From assembly GCA_016208105.1 (NCBI GenBank), contig JACQYS010000003.1, positions 1-64,000 on the forward strand: a DNA stretch of 64,000 nucleotides, read 5' to 3'. The DNA is from Desulfovibrio sp. Lineage in GTDB: Bacteria; Desulfobacterota; Desulfovibrionia; Desulfovibrionales; Desulfovibrionaceae. This document shows positions 8,924 to 17,188 of this stretch, piece after piece; position 1 is the first letter of the stretch; every line of letters starts with the position of its first letter. Made by a program: the position numbers and the translations under genes. The notes beneath the pieces are model-generated. The model saw only the letters and a list, made by a program, of their open reading frames with translations, was not told the origin of the DNA and did no database searches.

Positions 8924-9618
8924 TGGGCTACCTTGTAGACGGTCTTTCACGGGCCTTGGATCTATTGGCCAGTGGCGACGCCGAGACTTTTTCGGCCGTG
9001 GCCGCCACGCTTGAGGCCACGGCCCTTTCCATGGCGGCGGCGTTGGCCCTTGGCCTGCCTGCCGGGTTCTGCCTCGGCTATTTCCGTTTCCCAGGAAAAC
9101 GGCTTGTCCGGATGGTCTCCGACGCCTTCATGGCCTTCCCCACGGTGGTCATCGGGCTTCTGGTCTATGCCATGCTCTCCAGACGCGGGCCCTTGGGCGA
9201 ACTGGGACTTCTGTTCACCATAACCGGGATGTCCGCCGGGCTCACGCTGTTGGCCCTGCCCATGGTTGTGAGTCTCACCGCGTCGGCCGTCGAGCAGATG
9301 GATTCACGTCTGCGTCTGACGCTCCTCACACTGGGCGCGGATTCCCGGCAGCTTCTGCTGGGCGTGCTCTGGGAGGCCAGATACGGCGTTCTTGCCGGGG
9401 CAGTGGCGGCTTTCGGACGCGTGGTGTCCGAGGTGGGCATCGCCATGATGGTCGGCGGCAACATCAAATGGCACACCCGGACCATCACCACGGCCATAGC
9501 CCTGGAGACCGGCAAAGGGGAGTTCGCTCAGGGCATTGCCTTGGGCATGGTGCTCCTGCTCATCGCCATGATTCTTAACGCCGCGTTGGCTGTGCTCAGG
9601 CGAAGGGGGGGGCGATGA
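8923..9618 (+). CDS. tupB: Tungstate ABC transporter permease
   Basis: A 231-residue inner-membrane permease with about five to six hydrophobic helices. The EAA-type loop (about residues 150-185, around FGRVVSEVGIAMMVGGNI) is the site that contacts the ATPase. Its ATG overlaps the tupA TAA (TAATG), and its end overlaps the tupC start by four bases, so translation is coupled along the operon. The family call follows from sequence character and from position between tupA and tupC. Confidence 0.92.
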   Translation: MGYLVDGLSRALDLLASGDAETFSAVAATLEATALSMAAALALGLPAGFCLGYFRFPGKRLVRMVSDAFMAFPTVVIGLLVYAMLSRRGPLGELGLLFTITGMSAGLTLLALPMVVSLTASAVEQMDSRLRLTLLTLGADSRQLLLGVLWEARYGVLAGAVAAFGRVVSEVGIAMMVGGNIKWHTRTITTAIALETGKGEFAQGIALGMVLLLIAMILNAALAVLRRRGGR

Positions 9619-10286
9619 ACACCCTGGTGTACGACATCCGGGATGTGGAACACCGCTATGGTGAGCGCCTGGCCCTTCGTTGCAACCGTTTGACAGTCGA
9701 GCCGGGACGGGTTGTGGGAATCCGCGGGCCCAACGGCGCGGGGAAAAGCACCCTGCTCGCGATAATGTCCTTTCTCATGGCGCCTGCCAGCGGAGAAGTG
9801 CTGTTTTGCGGCCAGCCCGGCCGCTGCGGCGATGTCGGCCTGCGCAGGCAGGCGGTACTTCTGCCCCAGGACCCTGCCCTCCTTGGCCGGCGTGTTGAGG
9901 CCAACGTGCTCTACGGGCTGCGGGCCAGGGGCGGAGTGGACAATGGGGCCGCCTCCAGGGCCTTGGAATTGGTGGGGCTTGAGCCAAAGCGCTATTTGCG
10001 GCGGTGGTGGTGGGAACTTTCCGGCGGCGAGGCCCGCCGCGTGGCGTTGGCTGCGCGTCTGGCGTTCAAACCCAAAGTGCTGCTTTTGGATGAACCCACG
10101 GCCAGTTTGGACCCCGAGAGCGCTGAATTGGTGCGCCAGGCAGTGCTGGCGGCGCGGGACCAGGAGGGATTGACCACCGTTGCGGTCAGCCATGACAGTG
10201 ATTGGCTGGACTCGCTGTGCGACGATATGTACCGTCTGGACCCACGCAAAGACATTGAAAAGCTTTCCCAGGAAGGTGCCGCATGA
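9615..10286 (+). CDS. tupC: Tungstate ABC transporter ATP-binding protein
   Basis: A 223-residue ABC ATPase with all motifs: Walker A GPNGAGKST (about residues 37-45), Q-loop LLPQD, signature LSGGE, Walker B VLLLDEPTASLD and switch His in VSHD. It powers uptake through TupB. The start overlaps tupB (ATGA-type) and the end overlaps the MobB-like gene by four bases. The acceptor for the imported metal is probably the W/Mo-bis-MGD cofactor. Confidence 0.92.
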   Translation: MNTLVYDIRDVEHRYGERLALRCNRLTVEPGRVVGIRGPNGAGKSTLLAIMSFLMAPASGEVLFCGQPGRCGDVGLRRQAVLLPQDPALLGRRVEANVLYGLRARGGVDNGAASRALELVGLEPKRYLRRWWWELSGGEARRVALAARLAFKPKVLLLDEPTASLDPESAELVRQAVLAARDQEGLTTVAVSHDSDWLDSLCDDMYRLDPRKDIEKLSQEGAA

Positions 10287-10996
10287 GAGCCGTGAACATC
10301 GTCGGATTCAAGGATACGGGCAAGACAACCCTCTGTGCGGGGATTATTCGCGAGCTGGCGGCCATGGGAATGCAGGCCGGATCGCTCAAATTCACGCACC
10401 AGGCCGGTTTGGATAAGCCAGGCACCGACACCTCGAAGCTTTTGGAAGTCAGTCCGGCCGTGGCGGCCATTGGGGAATCCGAGTCGGCCATATTCTGGAA
10501 ACGGAAGCGAAGCTTCGCCGAAATGCTTCCGCTATTAGGCCATGACCTGCTGGTGGTGGAGGGGGGAAAAGACCTGGGCGTCATGCCGCGAATCGTCATC
10601 GCCCGAGACGCTGCCGAAGCCCGTACGCTCGGTGCCGGGGAGCCAGGCCTCGCCCTGGCCGTATTCGGGCCCGAAGGTGTGGACCAGACCCCGGCCGTGA
10701 ACGACATCCGGAAACTGGCTGAAATGATCATTGAACGGGCTTTTCTGCTGCCCGGACTCGATTGCGGCGGCTGCGGTCGCTCGGATTGTCGCGAATTGGC
10801 CATGGAAATCGTGGGCGGAAAGGCACGGGTGTCTGACTGCACGGCAATGGGTGGAGACATCTCCGTCATGGTGAACGGCGCTCCGTTGGGAGTGAATCCG
10901 TTCGTGTCCCGCATCCTGAGGGCGGGCATAGTGGCCATGCTCGGCGAACTCAAGGGATACGCTCCCGGAGACACTGTAATTACGCTTAAGGGTTAG
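10283..10996 (+). CDS. MobB-like P-loop GTPase fused to a four-cysteine Fe-S domain
   Basis: The N-terminal part (about residues 1-150) is a MobB-type nucleotide-binding protein. It has the P-loop GFKDTGKTT, a hallmark LKFTH segment and LLVVEGGKDLG. The C-terminal part carries CxxCxxxxC followed 17 residues later by another Cys (DCGGCGRSDC ... DC). This fits the small 4Fe-4S domain found in several anaerobe proteins (PF04060-like). MobB helps target GTP or cofactor during MGD synthesis. Being the last gene of the tungstate operon, it may couple metal supply to cofactor assembly or sense redox state. The Fe-S role is inferred from spacing only. Confidence 0.85.
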   Translation: MRAVNIVGFKDTGKTTLCAGIIRELAAMGMQAGSLKFTHQAGLDKPGTDTSKLLEVSPAVAAIGESESAIFWKRKRSFAEMLPLLGHDLLVVEGGKDLGVMPRIVIARDAAEARTLGAGEPGLALAVFGPEGVDQTPAVNDIRKLAEMIIERAFLLPGLDCGGCGRSDCRELAMEIVGGKARVSDCTAMGGDISVMVNGAPLGVNPFVSRILRAGIVAMLGELKGYAPGDTVITLKG

Positions 10997-11079
10997 TTTT
11001 TACACTTCTTCTTGTGTTCGATTTGGCTTGTGTGTACTGATTTGTTATCGCTCTAAAGTGTGCAGGCCAGGAGCCGGAC

Positions 11080-12504
11080 ATGGACTTACCAGGCAGTACC
11101 CATCCCCCGGCTGCGGAGCCGAACCAGCACGAGGTGCATCAGGCTCGTCTGGAGTTGGTTACCAAGCGCATTCAGGACAAACTGGGCAGCTACAAGTCGT
11201 ACAACTTTACGCAGCTGCAAAGTGTCGCCCTGAACATCTTTTTCGATCTTGCCCAGGAATTTCCCAACATGGAGGACGTGTACGCCGTATGCGTCATGAT
11301 CCCAAAATCCTTGTTCAACCTGGAGTGCACGCTCTACCTGATAGACGGCCAGCACGACATCCTAAGCTGCTGCGCTTCGCATTGTCCCCGTCCGGACCCC
11401 GCAGTCCACTTTACTGATGAGATTACCGTCAAGGACGGCCATCTGCTCATCCCCATCAAGGGCAACAAGGAACTCATCTCCCAGCTGCCGTTCACGCCCC
11501 ACGGGGATATAATCGGCATGCTGGAGCTCTTCCCGGGGGACAGCCTCACCGAGCACGATAAGCTTTTCTGGGGCCGTTATGCGAACCGGATAGGATTTCA
11601 GCTGCACAACAGATTCGTGAGTTTAAAGAACAAGGAGCATGTTCAGTTCATACGAAATCTTGTGAAGGATATCGGGCACAATGTCATCGTCCCAAACATG
11701 TACTTCAAACTCTTCTACAAACGCCTTGAGGCGAGAATAGGCCTGATAAAACCCTTCCATGTGAAATTTCGACGCCTCATGGCCGAGTGCTGCAGGGATG
11801 ACAAGACGATCATTGACGAGTTCGAACGCCTCGATCGCGATATCGATTACGTCTACAATTCCATCCAGGAGCAATACAAAGAGATCTTCAGCCACTACCA
11901 GAACACGAGCCTGTTTCTGGAGACCCTCTTGCGCACAAGCCATTTCGAGGAAGGGCGTTACGTTCTGGAAAAGCGCAAATGCAATTTCAAGAGCCAGATC
12001 ATAGACCCCCAGGTGGAGCGTTTCCGTTCCCGATTCTCGGACAGGGGGATCGAAATAGACACCTCCATGGGAGGCGTTCCCGACAGGGAGACTGAGGTCG
12101 TTGTCGATCTGGGGCTTATCTCGCAGGTGTACGCCAATCTATTTTCCAACGTGGTCAAGTACACCAGGGAAGTGGAAGAGGGTGGGCGCAAGCGCAAATT
12201 CATGTCATACGGGTGGGATATTTTGAAGGATCACTTCGGCCCGGGGCTCGACGGCATTAAACTCAATGTCTTCAGCTCGGGCCCGCCCATTGGAACAAAG
12301 CAGAGCGAAAACCTGTTCAGCGAGGGTTTCAGGGCGGACAATTCCCAAGGTGAGTACGGCACGGGGCATGGGCTGTACTTCATCCGCGAAGTGGTGCTGC
12401 TTCATGGCGGGGTGGTCGGCTACGAGCCCACCGCCCTAGGCAATAATTTCTATCTCATTTTGCCCTTCGAACCCCCGGGGCAAGAGGAACAGCCTGAGGT
12501 TTAA
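11080..12504 (+). CDS. Cytoplasmic sensor histidine kinase with GAF-like domain
   Basis: A 474-residue protein without membrane segments; aggag precedes the ATG. Residues about 40-190 look like a GAF domain. A helical dimerisation region follows, with IGHNVIVPNMYFKL in the place of an H-box. The C-terminal 140 residues hold an ATPase fold: SQVYANLFSNVVKYTRE (N box) and YGTGHGLYFIREVVLLHGG (G2 box). The H-box is unusual, so phosphotransfer is not certain. The thioesterase gene starts six bases after it. No response regulator is adjacent. Confidence 0.75.
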   Translation: MDLPGSTHPPAAEPNQHEVHQARLELVTKRIQDKLGSYKSYNFTQLQSVALNIFFDLAQEFPNMEDVYAVCVMIPKSLFNLECTLYLIDGQHDILSCCASHCPRPDPAVHFTDEITVKDGHLLIPIKGNKELISQLPFTPHGDIIGMLELFPGDSLTEHDKLFWGRYANRIGFQLHNRFVSLKNKEHVQFIRNLVKDIGHNVIVPNMYFKLFYKRLEARIGLIKPFHVKFRRLMAECCRDDKTIIDEFERLDRDIDYVYNSIQEQYKEIFSHYQNTSLFLETLLRTSHFEEGRYVLEKRKCNFKSQIIDPQVERFRSRFSDRGIEIDTSMGGVPDRETEVVVDLGLISQVYANLFSNVVKYTREVEEGGRKRKFMSYGWDILKDHFGPGLDGIKLNVFSSGPPIGTKQSENLFSEGFRADNSQGEYGTGHGLYFIREVVLLHGGVVGYEPTALGNNFYLILPFEPPGQEEQPEV

Positions 12505-12510
12505 CCGCAA

Positions 12511-12921
12511 ATGCCTTCGCGATATCTTGACGCGGTCCGCAAGCCCGGACAGACAGTGAACCCCCTCTTCAACTTTCTCGGTATTGATTTCAGGGAAGTA
12601 GGCCCGCAGCGCGTGGTGCTGGCGCTCCCGTTCAGGCCGGAATTCATTCAGGGAGCCGGGGCTGTGGCTGGCGGGATTATGGCTGCCCTGGCCGATGAAG
12701 CCATGGCCCATGTGATTCTGGCCAATCTTGCCGAGGGCCAAAAAACAGCCACCATAGAGATGACCGTGCGCTACCACCGTCCGGTGCTCGAGGGCGGGCT
12801 TACGGCCGTGGCCGAAGTGGTGAACAAGGGGCGTCGCATCATTTCCGCCGAGGCCGTGGTCTCGGATTCCAAGGATCGCAAAGTGGCCAAAGCCGGAGGC
12901 TCTTTCTTCATTTTGGAATAG
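12511..12921 (+). CDS. PaaI-like hotdog-fold thioesterase
   Basis: A 136-residue single hotdog domain with the pattern FNFLGIDFREVGPQRV, then GAGAVAGGIMAALADEAMAHV, then TIEMTVRYHRPV. This resembles the PaaI/YdiI acyl-CoA thioesterase group; the catalytic acidic residue is likely Asp in the ALADEA helix. Function is release of CoA from an acyl or aryl thioester; the substrate is unknown. It follows the histidine kinase by six bases and ends at a terminator. Confidence 0.82.
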   Translation: MPSRYLDAVRKPGQTVNPLFNFLGIDFREVGPQRVVLALPFRPEFIQGAGAVAGGIMAALADEAMAHVILANLAEGQKTATIEMTVRYHRPVLEGGLTAVAEVVNKGRRIISAEAVVSDSKDRKVAKAGGSFFILE

Positions 12922-12960
12922 CCGGGGAACGTGGTCTGGCTCTGAAGGCGCAAAGGGAGA

Positions 12961-12998
12961 GCCCCGGTGAGTGGATCCTCATCGGGGCCTTTTCATTT
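12961..12998 (+). terminator. Rho-independent terminator between convergent genes
   Basis: An 11-pair stem (12961-12971 with 12978-12988, one G-U pair) is followed by cttttcattt. It sits after the thioesterase gene and before the end of the minus-strand uspA gene, and may stop transcription from the plus side. Confidence 0.8.
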
Positions 12999-13018
12999 GG
13001 AAATTGGCGGATACGAAA

Positions 13019-13432
13019 TCAGCGTATAACCAGCACGGAACACTTGGCATGGGCCACCACTTTGCTGGCCACGCTTCCTATGAGGAACCGGTCCAGACCG
13101 GTCTTCGCGCGGCTGCCCATGACGATGAGGTCCACACCTTCCTTTTCCGCAAAGGTCAGAATGGAGTCCGCCGGCGACGAACCGTAGTCCATCACCGTTT
13201 TGGCCTCCACGCCCAGGGATTTGGACATGCGTCCGGCAGACTCCAGGCTCTTTTCAGCCTGCTTTTTAATCTGCTCGGTCAAGGCCAGGGTGATCCCCTC
13301 GCCGAAATCAATGAAGTCTTCAGCCACGGTGAGCAGAATAAGCTCCGCCTTCTGCCATTTGGCCAGTTCCACGGCTTTTTCCACAACGAGCTGGATTTGA
13401 GAGGAGAGGTCGAGACAGGCTAAAATCTTCAT
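13019..13432 (-). CDS. Universal stress protein, UspA family (second copy of the operon)
   Basis: A 137-residue single Usp domain. It starts MKILACLDLS and ends with the nucleotide-binding pattern GSRAKTGLDRFLIGSVASKVVAHAKCSVLVIR-like, i.e. G-2x-G/T-9x-G-S. It is closely similar to the product at 16664-17080 (same ends, same LLTVAEDF core), so the two are likely duplicates. It is the last gene of the seven-gene minus-strand run. Usp proteins bind ATP and respond to energy or redox stress; a specific partner cannot be named. Confidence 0.92.
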   Translation of the reverse strand: MKILACLDLSSQIQLVVEKAVELAKWQKAELILLTVAEDFIDFGEGITLALTEQIKKQAEKSLESAGRMSKSLGVEAKTVMDYGSSPADSILTFAEKEGVDLIVMGSRAKTGLDRFLIGSVASKVVAHAKCSVLVIR

Positions 13433-13464
13433 GGTGCACCTCCCGCCGGTTCAGCGAACCGGGC

Positions 13465-14295
13465 TTATGATTCGGCGTCAGCCCCGGGGAGGGGCGAATC
13501 GCCGGAAGAGAGAATGACCATGTCGCCAATTTTGCAGGAGCCCGAGACAATGCGCGCGGTGGCGTCTTCGGACATGCTCGCGGTCACTTGAGCTTCGCCG
13601 ATCGCCTGGCCGGCCGTGTCGTAAATGCGCACGGTCATTCCCGGAGAAAGGCCCTGTTTTGATCCAAGAGAGAAGGCGATATCAGAACCTTCCTCGGTCT
13701 TTTTCAACATGTAGATTAGCGCCTTTCCTTCAAGAGTCAACATCCTGTCGATACGTCTGCTCAGAAGAAACCCTCCGAACCCTCCGGGCACGGCGAGAAG
13801 AACGCAGAAAACGCACGCCGCGAAGGGATTGTAGCCGAACGTGCGAGTGATGAAAGATTGGGAGGCCAGGCGCAATGAAAGCTCGTCTTCGTGAACGGTG
13901 ACCAAGAACGTTATGGGACCAGAATTTTTGGAAGGCTTTTCAAGAGGAGGTCCTTCGATGACTATGGTTCTCGCCCCGGGCTTAGCAGTGCTGGACACGA
14001 CGAAGGAGCCGCGCCACATGTTGCCCCCGAGCCAAAAACCGGAGAACAGGCTTTCGGGTACCAGGCTGACCGCCTCGTCCGCGCCCCGGATGCGCATCTC
14101 CTCGATGGTGGTGGCCCCGGGTGGGAGATAGGAAGTCACCGGAATGGTGGTCCCGGGGATGGCCTGGAATTCGCGCCCCTCGCCCTTGAAGCCCATGGCC
14201 AATGCATCAGCCAGGCACGCCAGGGCGGCGAAAAGCAGCGCTGCAGTTACCCAGCCGAGTGCTTTTCGGAGTTGCAGCGCTTGATAAATGTTCAT
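13465..14295 (-). CDS. Membrane protein of unknown function with large extracytoplasmic domain
   Basis: A 276-residue protein. TM1 lies at about residues 14-34 and TM2 at about 160-182 (the PFAACVFCVLLAVPGGFGGFLL region). The intervening about 125 residues should face the periplasm and look beta-rich. The C-terminal about 95 residues are cytoplasmic, with a segment like a small beta domain (GLSPGMTVRIYDTAGQAIGEA). The start ATG overlaps the stop of the upstream small gene (ATGA), so translation is coupled. The family is not recognised. Context ties it to the TauE/Usp operon. Confidence 0.75.
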   Translation of the reverse strand: MNIYQALQLRKALGWVTAALLFAALACLADALAMGFKGEGREFQAIPGTTIPVTSYLPPGATTIEEMRIRGADEAVSLVPESLFSGFWLGGNMWRGSFVVSSTAKPGARTIVIEGPPLEKPSKNSGPITFLVTVHEDELSLRLASQSFITRTFGYNPFAACVFCVLLAVPGGFGGFLLSRRIDRMLTLEGKALIYMLKKTEEGSDIAFSLGSKQGLSPGMTVRIYDTAGQAIGEAQVTASMSEDATARIVSGSCKIGDMVILSSGDSPLPGADAES

Positions 14296-14516
14296 GAACC
14301 CGAGGCTGCTTCCGGCGTGGGGCTATTCTTGTCGCGCAGAAGCCTGATCAGGGTAAACCCGGCGATCAGGGTGGGCACGAGGAGCGTGAAGAAGCTTCTG
14401 CAAAAGGCCACAGTAAAGTTGTCGGGATCGAGGGAGGCGGAGTGCATGCCCACGCATAACTCGGCCAGTATGGCTACGTCTACCGCGATTACCGTCAACT
14501 TCTGCCGAGTGTTCAT
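14292..14516 (-). CDS. Small two-helix membrane protein
   Basis: 74 residues from ATG 14516, preceded by aggag. Two hydrophobic helices (about residues 7-25 and 35-60) are separated by a polar stretch with HSASLDPDNF. A longer upstream frame exists but lacks a ribosome site and would be a Pro-rich artefact. It is coupled to the next gene by an ATGA overlap. Function unknown; it could be an accessory subunit of the operon's membrane proteins. Confidence 0.7.
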   Translation of the reverse strand: MNTRQKLTVIAVDVAILAELCVGMHSASLDPDNFTVAFCRSFFTLLVPTLIAGFTLIRLLRDKNSPTPEAASGS

Positions 14517-14563
14517 GTCTTGATCTCCTGTTGGAATCCGGGGCCGGAGGGCCGGTGGAGTTG

Positions 14564-14636
14564 GGGGGGCCGATTGAACCGGCCCCCCGGCCTCGGACGG
14601 TGCGGCAACCCGGGCCCGGTGGGGTGTGGGCCCGGG
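14564..14636 (-). repeat. Two tandem GC-only hairpins inside the operon
   Basis: The 127-base gap between the lipoprotein gene and the small membrane gene holds two perfect nine-pair stems: 14564-14572 with 14580-14588, and 14609-14617 with 14628-14636. Neither is followed by a U-tract on the minus strand. They may be RNA-processing or stability elements, or a leaky terminator that lowers expression of the last three genes. Role is inferred. Confidence 0.6.
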
Positions 14637-14643
14637 AAGCATT

Positions 14644-15246
14644 CTACTTCTTGAAGATGTCGGTTTTGGTGATGTTCATGAACCTGAGGGATTTGCCGTC
14701 TTCCTTGTAGTACACGCGGATTTCGTCGCCGGCGTCCCAGGCGGAATCAGGCAGGGCCATGTATTCGTCGGGCACACTGAAGGTGCACAGCATCTTCTGG
14801 CGGCCGGAATAGATGGTCACGGTCTTCTTGGCCTTGTCGACCTGCGGGAACACCTTGGCCTTGCCGGTATCCTTGTCGAACACCAGGGGGTGGTTCCTGT
14901 CCACGTTCTCCTGGAGGTCGTGGATCTTGAAGGCGATGGTCTTGAAGGCCTGTGCCTGCGGATCATACAGCACGATCTGGCTCTTCTGCGTGTCGAGCTT
15001 CATGCGCAGGCCGGCCTTGGGCTCCGGACCCATTTCCTCGTAGACAGTCGGGATGGAGTAGGTCACCGCGGGCAGGCCCGTATAGTCGGGATTCATGGGT
15101 TCGGCTTTCTTGTCACGGATGATCGTCACTTTTCCGGCCTGCTTGTCGAAGGCCACCACACGGCCTTGGTCCACCTTGCCGTACTCGCCGCATCCGAAGA
15201 GGAATGCCAGCGACAAGGCGGCCACGAGAAGGGATATACGCTTCAT
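14644..15246 (-). CDS. Lipoprotein, DUF4881-like
   Basis: 200 residues. The second of two close ATG codons (15246) is chosen because aaggag then lies eight bases upstream; the ATG at 15252 would be only two bases away. The lipobox is LAFLFGC, so the mature protein starts with Cys-Gly-Glu. The rest is beta-rich and charged (GRVVAFDKQAGKVTIIRDKK, then a repeated motif around KAKVFPQVDKAKKTVTI). It resembles a lipoprotein family typical of Desulfovibrio. Proximity to the TauE-type permease suggests a periplasmic partner for anion export. Function unproven. Confidence 0.82.
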   Translation of the reverse strand: MKRISLLVAALSLAFLFGCGEYGKVDQGRVVAFDKQAGKVTIIRDKKAEPMNPDYTGLPAVTYSIPTVYEEMGPEPKAGLRMKLDTQKSQIVLYDPQAQAFKTIAFKIHDLQENVDRNHPLVFDKDTGKAKVFPQVDKAKKTVTIYSGRQKMLCTFSVPDEYMALPDSAWDAGDEIRVYYKEDGKSLRFMNITKTDIFKK

Positions 15247-15270
15247 GTTCATTGCTCCTTGGCTTGTCGC

Positions 15271-16326
15271 CTATTTCGTGGCCTTCTTGGCGGCCAGTTC
15301 CCTCTTGGCTCCCTGCACCATCTTCACGGCGATGTATAAACTCATGGCGGTGACGAGCCCGAGGACCAGGGTGGTGGAGGCGACGTCCATGGCCTTGTTC
15401 AGGTCCTTGTAGGCGGCTCCCAGGAGCTTCATGGCGATGGAGACGGCGCAGCCGATGACCGCGAGGCCGAAGGCGATGCGGATGCCGTAGCCCTTGATGT
15501 ACTTGGTGGCCACTGCGCCCACCTGGGCCCCGACGGAGGCGCCGCAGAGCATGATGATGGCTGCCACCAGCTCGGTGCGGCCTTTATACGTGTAGGAGCC
15601 GGCGCCATACAGACCGGAGATCATAACCTCGAACAGGTCGGTGCCAACGGCCACGTGGGTCGGGCAGCCCATCAGGTAGATAAGGGCGGGCATGCGGATA
15701 AGGCCGCCGCCGATGCCCAGAATGCCTGCCAGCCAGCCGGTGAAGAAGCTCACCATGATCGGGAGCCAAGCGGAGCAGTAGATGCCCGCGACTTCCAGGT
15801 TCACCATGGGAGGAATCTTAATCTTGTGCAGGGTCTTGTGCCATTCAATGCCGGTGGCCAGAGCGTCCACTTCCTGGCCGGCGGCCTTGGCGGCCTTTTC
15901 TTTCTGGCGGCGCTTGTTGACGTCATGGAACACCATCCAGGCGATGGCGAACAAGAGGCCCAGATAGATGTAGCGCACGACTTTTTCGACACTGCCCAGG
16001 CGTTCAAGCCACATGATCATCTGGGCGCCCACTTCGAAGCCGCCCACTGTGCCCACGATCATGATGACGCCGAGCTTGTAGTCCACGTTGCCGAATTTAC
16101 CGTGGCGCAGGGTGGAGATGAGGGACTTGCCCGCCATGTGGGCGATGTCCGTGCCGATGGCGAAGGCCATGGGGAAGCCCAGGATGTTAAGGCCCGGGGT
16201 GACCATCCAGGCGCCGCCCATGCCGAAGAATCCGCCGATGATGCCGACGCCCACGCCCAGGATCACCAGGCCGGGCCAGAAGATTTTCACGCCCGCGATG
16301 GGCATCAGGATATAGAGCCATTCCAT
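15271..16326 (-). CDS. TauE/SafE-family sulfite/anion exporter
   Basis: A 351-residue membrane protein with two homologous halves. Each half starts with the family glycine-rich motif: GIIGGFFGMGGAWMVTP near residue 30 and GILGIGGGLIRMPAL near 205. Each then has a conserved TD segment (AIGTDIAHM and AVGTDLFEV). About eight to nine helices are separated by a soluble loop (about 135-180). The family moves sulfite, sulfonates or related anions. In a sulfate reducer, sulfite or thiosulfate handling is plausible but inferred. It lies between the small membrane gene and the lipoprotein, each gap under 30 bases. Confidence 0.9.
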   Translation of the reverse strand: MEWLYILMPIAGVKIFWPGLVILGVGVGIIGGFFGMGGAWMVTPGLNILGFPMAFAIGTDIAHMAGKSLISTLRHGKFGNVDYKLGVIMIVGTVGGFEVGAQMIMWLERLGSVEKVVRYIYLGLLFAIAWMVFHDVNKRRQKEKAAKAAGQEVDALATGIEWHKTLHKIKIPPMVNLEVAGIYCSAWLPIMVSFFTGWLAGILGIGGGLIRMPALIYLMGCPTHVAVGTDLFEVMISGLYGAGSYTYKGRTELVAAIIMLCGASVGAQVGAVATKYIKGYGIRIAFGLAVIGCAVSIAMKLLGAAYKDLNKAMDVASTTLVLGLVTAMSLYIAVKMVQGAKRELAAKKATK

Positions 16327-16346
16327 GTCGTATCTCCTTTAGCGGC

Positions 16347-16637
16347 TTAGTGTTCCGCCAAATCGCGGGACTTGAGGTCCAGGCCAATCCAGTTCATCAC
16401 GATGTCCGCCAGCACGCCGAAGAGGATGCCGATGGTGGGGATAAGGATGACTGTAAGAACGGTGAAGTACAGGTGGCTTTCATTGTAGAGATTGGCCCAC
16501 CAAGCCATGATTCCGTCGAGCTTGCGGGTGTCGGCCACGATGACGATGGGGGCTCCGCCTCCGCCTGCCGCCAGGGCCAGGCCCGGCACGGTCAGGGCCA
16601 GTATCAGGGCCCAGAACAGCTGTTTGATTCTTTTCAT
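16347..16637 (-). CDS. Small membrane protein with signal-like N-terminus, operon partner of TauE
   Basis: 96 residues from ATG 16637, eight bases after aaggag. A signal peptide or first helix (about residues 5-23, ending in LALAAGGGG) is followed by a short periplasmic stretch. A strong helix (about 57-80, TVLTVILIPTIGILFGVLAD) and a cytoplasmic tail ending LKSRDLAEH follow. It sits between uspA and the TauE-type permease with gaps under 30 bases. No family recognised; it is probably a small subunit of the same membrane complex. Confidence 0.75.
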   Translation of the reverse strand: MKRIKQLFWALILALTVPGLALAAGGGGAPIVIVADTRKLDGIMAWWANLYNESHLYFTVLTVILIPTIGILFGVLADIVMNWIGLDLKSRDLAEH

Positions 16638-16663
16638 GGTCTTCTCCTTAATATGGTGTTCTG

Positions 16664-17080
16664 TTACCTGATGACCAGGACGGAGCACGGCGCGTGGCTC
16701 ACGACCTTGGACGTCACACTGCCAACCAAAAATCTGTCGATTCCTTTCTTGCCCCTGCTGCCCATGATGATGAGGTCGATGCCCTTGTCGGTAGCGTAGC
16801 GGACGATGATGTCAGCTGGAGAAATTCCCTGTTCCACCTCGGTCTTGGCATCGATGCCCATGCCCTTGGCCGCGGCCTTGGCTTCTTCCGCGGCTTTCTT
16901 GGCTGCGGATAAGAACTTGTCGGTAACGCTGGCCGAGTCCATGAAATCGCCGATGTCCTTGAAGTCCTCGGCCACAGTGAGCAGGATAAGTTCAGCTCCC
17001 TGTTGCTTGGCTGTTGCCACCGCCTTTTCCAGGACTGTCTTGGACGATGCCGAGAGGTCCAGTGCCGCCAGAATTTTCAT
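16664..17080 (-). CDS. Universal stress protein, UspA family (first gene of sigma-54 operon)
   Basis: 138 residues from ATG 17080, directly after ggagg. An apparent longer frame to 17296 runs through the promoter region and is rejected. Single Usp domain: MKILAALDLS start, LLTVAEDF, then GSRGKKGIDRFLVGSVTSKVVSHAPCSVLVIR-like nucleotide-binding end. A near-perfect sigma-54 promoter sits about 53-68 bases upstream of the start codon. It is therefore likely the first gene of the run down to 13019, under control of the divergent AAA+ activator. Confidence 0.93.
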   Translation of the reverse strand: MKILAALDLSASSKTVLEKAVATAKQQGAELILLTVAEDFKDIGDFMDSASVTDKFLSAAKKAAEEAKAAAKGMGIDAKTEVEQGISPADIIVRYATDKGIDLIIMGSRGKKGIDRFLVGSVTSKVVSHAPCSVLVIR

Positions 17081-17132
17081 ACGTCCTCCTCCACTAATTG
17101 TGTGGTTTATGAACACGCTTGCGGCCTTCGAT

Positions 17133-17148
17133 AGCAACCAATGTGCCA
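17133..17148 (-). promoter_or_regulatory. Sigma-54 promoter of the uspA-tauE operon
   Basis: On the minus strand the sequence is TGGCAC-ATTGG-TTGCT. This matches the -24/-12 consensus TGGCAC-N5-TTGCW exactly, including GG and GC ten bases apart. The inferred start of transcription is about 12 bases downstream (near 17121), leaving about 40 bases of leader with a good ribosome site. The gene divergent from it encodes a sigma-54-type activator. Confidence 0.88.
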
Positions 17149-17159
17149 CGAAATAGAAC

Positions 17160-17188
17160 TTGACGGATTCATTGATGAATTCTAGGGT
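17160..17188 (+). promoter_or_regulatory. Possible sigma-70 promoter for the activator gene
   Basis: TTGACG (17160-17165), a 17-base spacer, then TAGGGT (17183-17188). The -35 is 5/6 and the -10 only 3/6, so this is weak. It overlaps the region just upstream of the sigma-54 promoter and the TTGCGC elements, which would allow autoregulation. Confidence 0.3.
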
